A DNA stretch of 34,275 nucleotides. It comes from a virus. Each line of letters starts with the position of its first letter. The stretch's first letter is position 1. The stretch lies in the IMG/VR virus record IMGVR_UViG_3300017706_002741, positions 1 through 34,275 of that record; one strand, 5' to 3'. The notes beneath the pieces are model-generated. The model saw only the letters and a list, made by a program, of their open reading frames with translations, ran no database searches and was not told the DNA's origin. Position numbers and translations under genes: made by a program. Shown piece by piece: positions 30,718-34,275 of the stretch.

Positions 30718-31628
30718 TGTTTATCTCCGTATAATTCTCTGTACTTAAGTATCGCCTTTTCTTTGGCTTTTGCCTCAAATACTACATCTATGTCTAAACC
30801 GTAGTCTTTAACTTCGTTAAAAATGTAGTCACTGTGTGCTTGAGGTTTTACTTTTAGTCCTTCATTAAGTGCCTTGGACTCTGAATAATGACAGCAAGGG
30901 CGAACATCACCCCAAGTGCTTGCTGCTAACTTGAGTGCTTCTTCTTCTGTCTGTTCACCTGTACAAAACTTATGATGATGGTAATCAAAAACTGTAGGCA
31001 CGCCTAATCTCTCATATACTTGATGTAAGTCTTTAGTACTGTACATACTGGCTTTGTCGTCATTTTCAAGAGTAATGCGGGTTTTAACGCTCTCTGGAAG
31101 AAGTTCATAGTTTTTGCACCACCGATCAATAGCAGACTTCTTATCACCGTAAGTAGCTCCGATGTGTATATTGATTTTTGACCAACGATTTCTTGGCATG
31201 CCCATTGTATCCATTATTTTGCCGTGTATAGACAAATCTGTGACTGCATTTTTGACCACATTTTCTTTTGGACTAGTCAAGATATTGAAAGGGCCCGGGT
31301 GAAATGATAATCTTTGTCCAACATGTCTTGCATAAGCACCTGCTTTCTTTAGATTAATCTCAATTTGCTTCCAGTCAGGCAAATCTTCAAGCTGATATTC
31401 AGACCCCCACGGGAATAAGCAGGATGACATTCTGAATACTTGAATGCCATTCTTATAGTTCCACATAAGAATAGGTAAAAGATTTCTTGTGTTATGTTCT
31501 GCCAATTCTGAGGCATACTTAATTCCTTTTGCTTTAAAAGTTCTTTTAATCATTCCTCTGTTTGTTGTAACTTTCTTCTCTTTTTGAAGTGTCATATTAA
31601 TGCATGCGTAACCAAGTCTAATTGTCAT
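30696..31628 (-). CDS. uvsE: UV damage endonuclease UvsE/UVDE
   Basis: A 310-residue TIM-barrel endonuclease that nicks DNA 5' of UV photoproducts, independent of UvrABC. It opens RLGYACIN. Metal ligands are visible in order: His in SFHPGPF, His in NIHIGATYGDK, Glu in TLENDDKA, Asp and His in VFDYHHHKF, His in CCHYSES and QAHSDY, and Glu in VVFEAKAKEKA. All usual blocks are present and the length is normal for bacterial forms. It would repair phage DNA damaged in sunlit water. GAGG lies 11 bases before the ATG. It is divergent from the protease operon. Confidence 0.93.
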   Translation of the reverse strand: MTIRLGYACINMTLQKEKKVTTNRGMIKRTFKAKGIKYASELAEHNTRNLLPILMWNYKNGIQVFRMSSCLFPWGSEYQLEDLPDWKQIEINLKKAGAYARHVGQRLSFHPGPFNILTSPKENVVKNAVTDLSIHGKIMDTMGMPRNRWSKINIHIGATYGDKKSAIDRWCKNYELLPESVKTRITLENDDKASMYSTKDLHQVYERLGVPTVFDYHHHKFCTGEQTEEEALKLAASTWGDVRPCCHYSESKALNEGLKVKPQAHSDYIFNEVKDYGLDIDVVFEAKAKEKAILKYRELYGDKQCQLLAK

Positions 31629-31714
31629 AATTTATTAACCTCTTTTTATTTTTATTATAACATAAAAATTTTTTATTTGCATTTTTGCATACTTATTTTA
31701 TATAGGAGTTTTTA
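31629..31714. promoter_or_regulatory. Divergent promoter region between uvsE and the protease genes
   Basis: This 86-base, almost pure A/T gap lies between outward-facing genes. On the minus strand a TATAAT (31654-31659) stands about 25 bases from the uvsE start; at the -35 place ATGCAA is a poor match. On the plus strand TTGCAT and several TAT-rich boxes precede TAGGAG (31703-31708), the ribosome site of the protease gene. Both assignments are tentative. Confidence 0.35.
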
Positions 31715-32455
31715 ATGATTATAAGAAAACTTAGAAATTTTTCGCTAAAAAGATTTATTCTATTTGGCTCTTTAGTTCCAATGTTGTCAATTCATGCTGA
31801 CATAAACCCTGTTGTAACGTCACAAGAAAACTCAGAGTTAAGTTTTGAGAGAGAGCACAAGGATCAATTAGAGAATTTTGTTTTTCTTATAAAGTATGTT
31901 ACATTACCTGATGAATCAGCAATTCATTCAACTGCCTCAGGAATAATTATTTCTTCTACAAAAAGCCATGCGTTTATATTGACAGCTAACCATTTTTGTC
32001 AATCAGAAGACGCAATTCTCTTTCCAACAGAGATAGGTGTCTATATTGGTGAAAACTTAAGGCTAGGTCAAATAATACATGCTGATAAAGAAAATGATTT
32101 GTGTTTAATTGGTGGTATAAAATACAAAGATGAAAAATTTAAAAATATTAAATTAGCAAAAAAGATGCCGCCTATAGGTGAATTTGTCTTTAATGTCGCT
32201 GCTCCAAATAGCATGGGTTCTCCTAACACAAGATTGCTATTTGATGGTCACTTTGGCGGTTGCGAAGAGATGTGTGTTTACACAATACCAGCAACATTTG
32301 GTTCGTCAGGATCAGCAGTATTTAACAAAAAAGGCGAACTAATATCAATACTAGTAATGGCGACACCAGATTTTGAAAATGTTGGAATAGGGCCAGATAT
32401 ATATAACATAAGAAAATTTATAAATGAAATTGAAAAAATGATGGATATTAAATGA
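31715..32455 (+). CDS. Secreted trypsin-like serine protease
   Basis: A 246-residue protein. Residues 1-28 look like a signal peptide (basic MIIRKLRNFSLKR, hydrophobic FILFGSLVPMLSI, then HADI). The catalytic triad of the chymotrypsin fold is complete: His93 in AFILTANHFC, Asp128 in ADKENDLCLIG, and Ser198 in TFGSSGSAVFNKKGEL. Three or four cysteines may form disulfides in the periplasm. The likely site is the periplasm or outside; the target is unknown (host surface, virion maturation or lysis). It is coupled to a metalloprotease gene by an ATGA overlap, so two proteases are made together. TAGGAG is the ribosome site. Confidence 0.85.
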   Translation: MIIRKLRNFSLKRFILFGSLVPMLSIHADINPVVTSQENSELSFEREHKDQLENFVFLIKYVTLPDESAIHSTASGIIISSTKSHAFILTANHFCQSEDAILFPTEIGVYIGENLRLGQIIHADKENDLCLIGGIKYKDEKFKNIKLAKKMPPIGEFVFNVAAPNSMGSPNTRLLFDGHFGGCEEMCVYTIPATFGSSGSAVFNKKGELISILVMATPDFENVGIGPDIYNIRKFINEIEKMMDIK

Positions 32456-32871
32456 AACTGTTTATTGATAAGGGCTTAGGGTATAAACCTGAGAATATTA
32501 AACTAGCTGGAGAATTCATTTTGTTCTGTGCCGATAATTTACCTATAGAAGGTGAATTTGAAGTTCACCTTGTTAATTCTCGAGAACACCACGGCATACA
32601 AACAACAGCTTTTTACGACCCAAATAACCAGTGCTCAAAAATATACGCAAAAAATAGAGCGCTTGCTGATGTTTTACGATCAGTTGCTCATGAATTGACT
32701 CACATGATGCAAGACCAAATAGGGCTATTAAGTAGTGGGCCAATTAGAGATGCTGGCGGATTTCACGAAGATCAGGCAAATGCAAAAGCAGGTGAGTTGA
32801 TTAAACTATTTGCAAAATCAAAGCCTGGTAGAAAAGCAATATACGAAAATAAAAAGTTAAAAAGTTTTTAA
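32452..32871 (+). CDS. Small HExxH zinc metalloprotease-like protein
   Basis: A 139-residue protein with the zincin motif SVAHELTHMMQDQ (His80, Glu81, His84). A probable third ligand lies in FHEDQANAKAGELIKLF (Glu106 or Glu115). There is no signal peptide. The rest is a compact fold with EFEVHLVNSREHHG strands. Similar short HExxH proteins occur in T4-like marine phages and are thought to be peptidases, with no substrate known. Its stop codon and that of the convergent gene share the bases TTAA. Confidence 0.75.
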   Translation: MKLFIDKGLGYKPENIKLAGEFILFCADNLPIEGEFEVHLVNSREHHGIQTTAFYDPNNQCSKIYAKNRALADVLRSVAHELTHMMQDQIGLLSSGPIRDAGGFHEDQANAKAGELIKLFAKSKPGRKAIYENKKLKSF

Positions 32872-34151
32872 CCTTTCTTTATAAACGCTGTTGGTCCTGC
32901 CATAAAACCTGACTTACCACCTGACTTATACTTATAAGCATTCTTGAGGGCATTTTCTTTACTCATGCCTTTTCTTACGTAGTATCGCCCTACAACAGCA
33001 CCAGTCCTATCAGCTCCATGAGTGCAGTGTATTAGTGTATTACCTTTGTCCAATTGTTTAACAATGTCATCAAAGCTAAAGTTTTGCATATTTAAACTAC
33101 CACCACCATCGCTAGCAGGAGCATACATCACATTCATACCCGCAGCTTTTGCATTATTGCTAGCACTCTTACCGCTGTTATCTGCATTAAGAGTTATCAC
33201 TGTATCTATACCGTAATCTTTTTGAAGAGACTTAAAAAATTCAGGAGAAGCGTTAACATGCTTGGGTTTCATACCAGATCGATAATTATTTTTACCGCCT
33301 TTAATTAATTTATGAAAATTAATTTCTCTAGCAGTGAATTTACCTAGCTGACCAGCCCATGACGAACTAGCTTTTGAACCAGCAGGCAATCCTTTTTTAT
33401 ACTTAGCGACGTGTGCCCTTATAAAATTTTCATATTTAGAATTAGGCGCCCCATAATATTTTTTTGTAGTATATGCATAATCACCTTTATTTACTGCATC
33501 TTTAAACTCCTGACCATAAAGATTAATCCAGGTAACTAAAGAATTTTCACAGTATTGTAGTGTGTCATTTTCCCAAGCATTACTCCACGCGGTAGGATCG
33601 TTATTGTATTTAGGCAAAGTAAATGCACCTAACACTTGATATAGACCCCATGCGCCACCTGAAATTGCTGCCCAGGGGTTAATTTTGTATGCTTTTTTAA
33701 ACGCGTTTTGGGCGTCTTGACCGTAATAAGACTTAGTGGATCCAACTGGAAAACCTGCATTTTTTAATGCAGTTTTTTGTTCGTCAGTAACAGCTTTACC
33801 AGGGACTCCTGCGTCTTTTGCATACTTAGAGTTGACCATAATATGTAGATTCCATGCCATCGCCTTAGGATTGTGATTAGATTCTTTTGCCTCCTCTGCG
33901 TATATCCATGCAGGATCAATACCTAGTTTTCTACCAAGTCTCACAGCTCTATCACCAACAGAAGCTTTAACTGATGTTGACTTGTCAAATGTTCCGCTCC
34001 ATTCTTCTCCGCCTACGTCATCATCCTTTTTATTCTTTCTAGTAAGGTTTGCTGACTTTCTAAACATTTTTTGAAGCGTGCCCTCGTGAGTCATTGACTC
34101 AACAAGGACGTCTCTTACGATTGCTCTAATTTCTAACTCTGATAATCTCAT
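32868..34151 (-). CDS. Lytic-transglycosylase-like plus dual-specificity phosphatase fusion with CTS-like leader
   Basis: A 427-residue protein in three parts. The leader MRLSELEIRAIVRDVLVESM (1-20) is amphipathic and contains LVE. Residues 60-260 resemble an SLT/lysozyme-like domain: IYAEEAKESNHNPKAM (Glu90 as possible catalytic acid) and ISGGAWGLYQVLG at 163-175. Residues 295-427 are a cysteine phosphatase: VITLNADN, YAPASDGGG (Asp348 as general acid) and IHCTHGADRTGAVVG (Cys376, Arg382, HCxxGxxRTG). The first part would cut peptidoglycan; the second would remove phosphate from Tyr/Ser/Thr or another ester. I know of no standard family with this pairing. The start overlaps the upstream gene (TAATG). 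Confidence 0.78.
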   Translation of the reverse strand: MRLSELEIRAIVRDVLVESMTHEGTLQKMFRKSANLTRKNKKDDDVGGEEWSGTFDKSTSVKASVGDRAVRLGRKLGIDPAWIYAEEAKESNHNPKAMAWNLHIMVNSKYAKDAGVPGKAVTDEQKTALKNAGFPVGSTKSYYGQDAQNAFKKAYKINPWAAISGGAWGLYQVLGAFTLPKYNNDPTAWSNAWENDTLQYCENSLVTWINLYGQEFKDAVNKGDYAYTTKKYYGAPNSKYENFIRAHVAKYKKGLPAGSKASSSWAGQLGKFTAREINFHKLIKGGKNNYRSGMKPKHVNASPEFFKSLQKDYGIDTVITLNADNSGKSASNNAKAAGMNVMYAPASDGGGSLNMQNFSFDDIVKQLDKGNTLIHCTHGADRTGAVVGRYYVRKGMSKENALKNAYKYKSGGKSGFMAGPTAFIKKG

Positions 34152-34275
34152 TAGTTAATCTCAATGACAACATCAAAAGCGCCTCTAAATCTTCCGCCTG
34201 CTCGAGTTGTTAATGATTTAGCAGAGCTTGCAAGGGTAGTTTCGTTGCCTTTAGCTTTTTGTTTTAAGAAGTTAG
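34151..34275 (-). CDS. 3' end of an unidentified gene
   Basis: The last 40 codons of a minus-strand gene enter from the right edge and end with a TAA that overlaps the ATG of the phosphatase fusion (TAATG). The visible tail has NETTLASSAKSLTTRAGG and FDVVIEIN. The Thr/Ser/Ala-rich stretch followed by a beta strand does not identify a family. It shows that the fusion gene belongs to an operon extending to the right. Confidence 0.7.
   Translation of the reverse strand, partial: NFLKQKAKGNETTLASSAKSLTTRAGGRFRGAFDVVIEIN

Noticed and set aside
1-34275. tRNA genes, rRNA, insertion sequences and attachment sites
   Set aside because: No cloverleaf-like CCA-ended segment, transposase or flanking repeats were seen by eye; a weak tRNA could be missed without a covariance search.

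Overview
The window is AT-rich, very densely coded and has no gene-free stretch longer than about 110 bases. Most genes lie on the minus strand in chains joined by ATGA, GTGA or TAATG overlaps. A modular tail-fibre-like protein, an H-type-lectin-like partner protein, a PIN-PhoH protein, several small proteins of the kind seen in marine T4-like phages, and a large set of sugar genes point to a tailed phage with a large genome, probably marine and infecting a Gram-negative host. No terminase, portal, capsid or polymerase gene lies here, so the phage assignment is an inference from gene content (about 0.85).

Layout, left to right. (1) 1-1516, minus: the 5' end of a homocysteine S-methyltransferase (MetH/BHMT-like), a QueF-fold protein without the catalytic cysteine, and a compact S-adenosylmethionine synthetase. 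(2) 1513-16641, minus: a glycan island of about 15 kb. It holds a nonulosonate (sialic/legionaminic-type) branch: NeuB/SpsE-like synthase, SDR, DegT aminotransferase, SpsF-like cytidylyltransferase and a possible sialyltransferase-like protein. It also holds a GDP-mannose 3,5-epimerase, a sulfotransferase, a WbpB/WbpE-like oxidoreductase and aminotransferase pair, a methyltransferase, a mannose-6-phosphate-isomerase-type cupin and five glycosyltransferases, one of them resembling family GT15. (3) 16704-20942, minus: an 839-residue repeat-built fibre, its lectin-like partner and PhoH. (4) 21002-21250, plus: a small Cys-rich sigma-region-4-like protein facing a clear hairpin terminator. (5) 21292-28180, minus: a stress-kinase-like operon in the order YeaH (DUF444), SpoVR, PrkA, a divergent GroEL-like protein, three small conserved proteins and a histone-H1-like protein. 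(6) 28288-34275, both strands: a Lys-rich protein, a degenerate kinase-like protein, a nucleotidyltransferase, a UV-damage endonuclease (UvsE/UVDE), an exported trypsin-like protease, an HExxH metalloprotease, a lytic-transglycosylase/dual-specificity-phosphatase fusion and the tail end of one more gene.

How they may work together. The sugar genes directly follow the fibre gene and probably build and attach a decorated glycan, either to the virion or to the host surface. The YeaH-SpoVR-PrkA set repeats a bacterial starvation/stress module and carries a chaperonin-like protein with it. Three proteins in the last region (Lys-rich, kinase-like, muramidase-phosphatase) share an N-terminal amphipathic leader containing (L/I)xE sites, like T4 capsid-targeting sequences. 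They could be cargo packaged in the head and ejected into the host. The strongest candidates for something undescribed are this possible ejected-effector set, the PrkA/SpoVR/YeaH plus chaperonin-like operon, and the cysteine-less QueF-fold protein beside MetK and a MetH-like gene.
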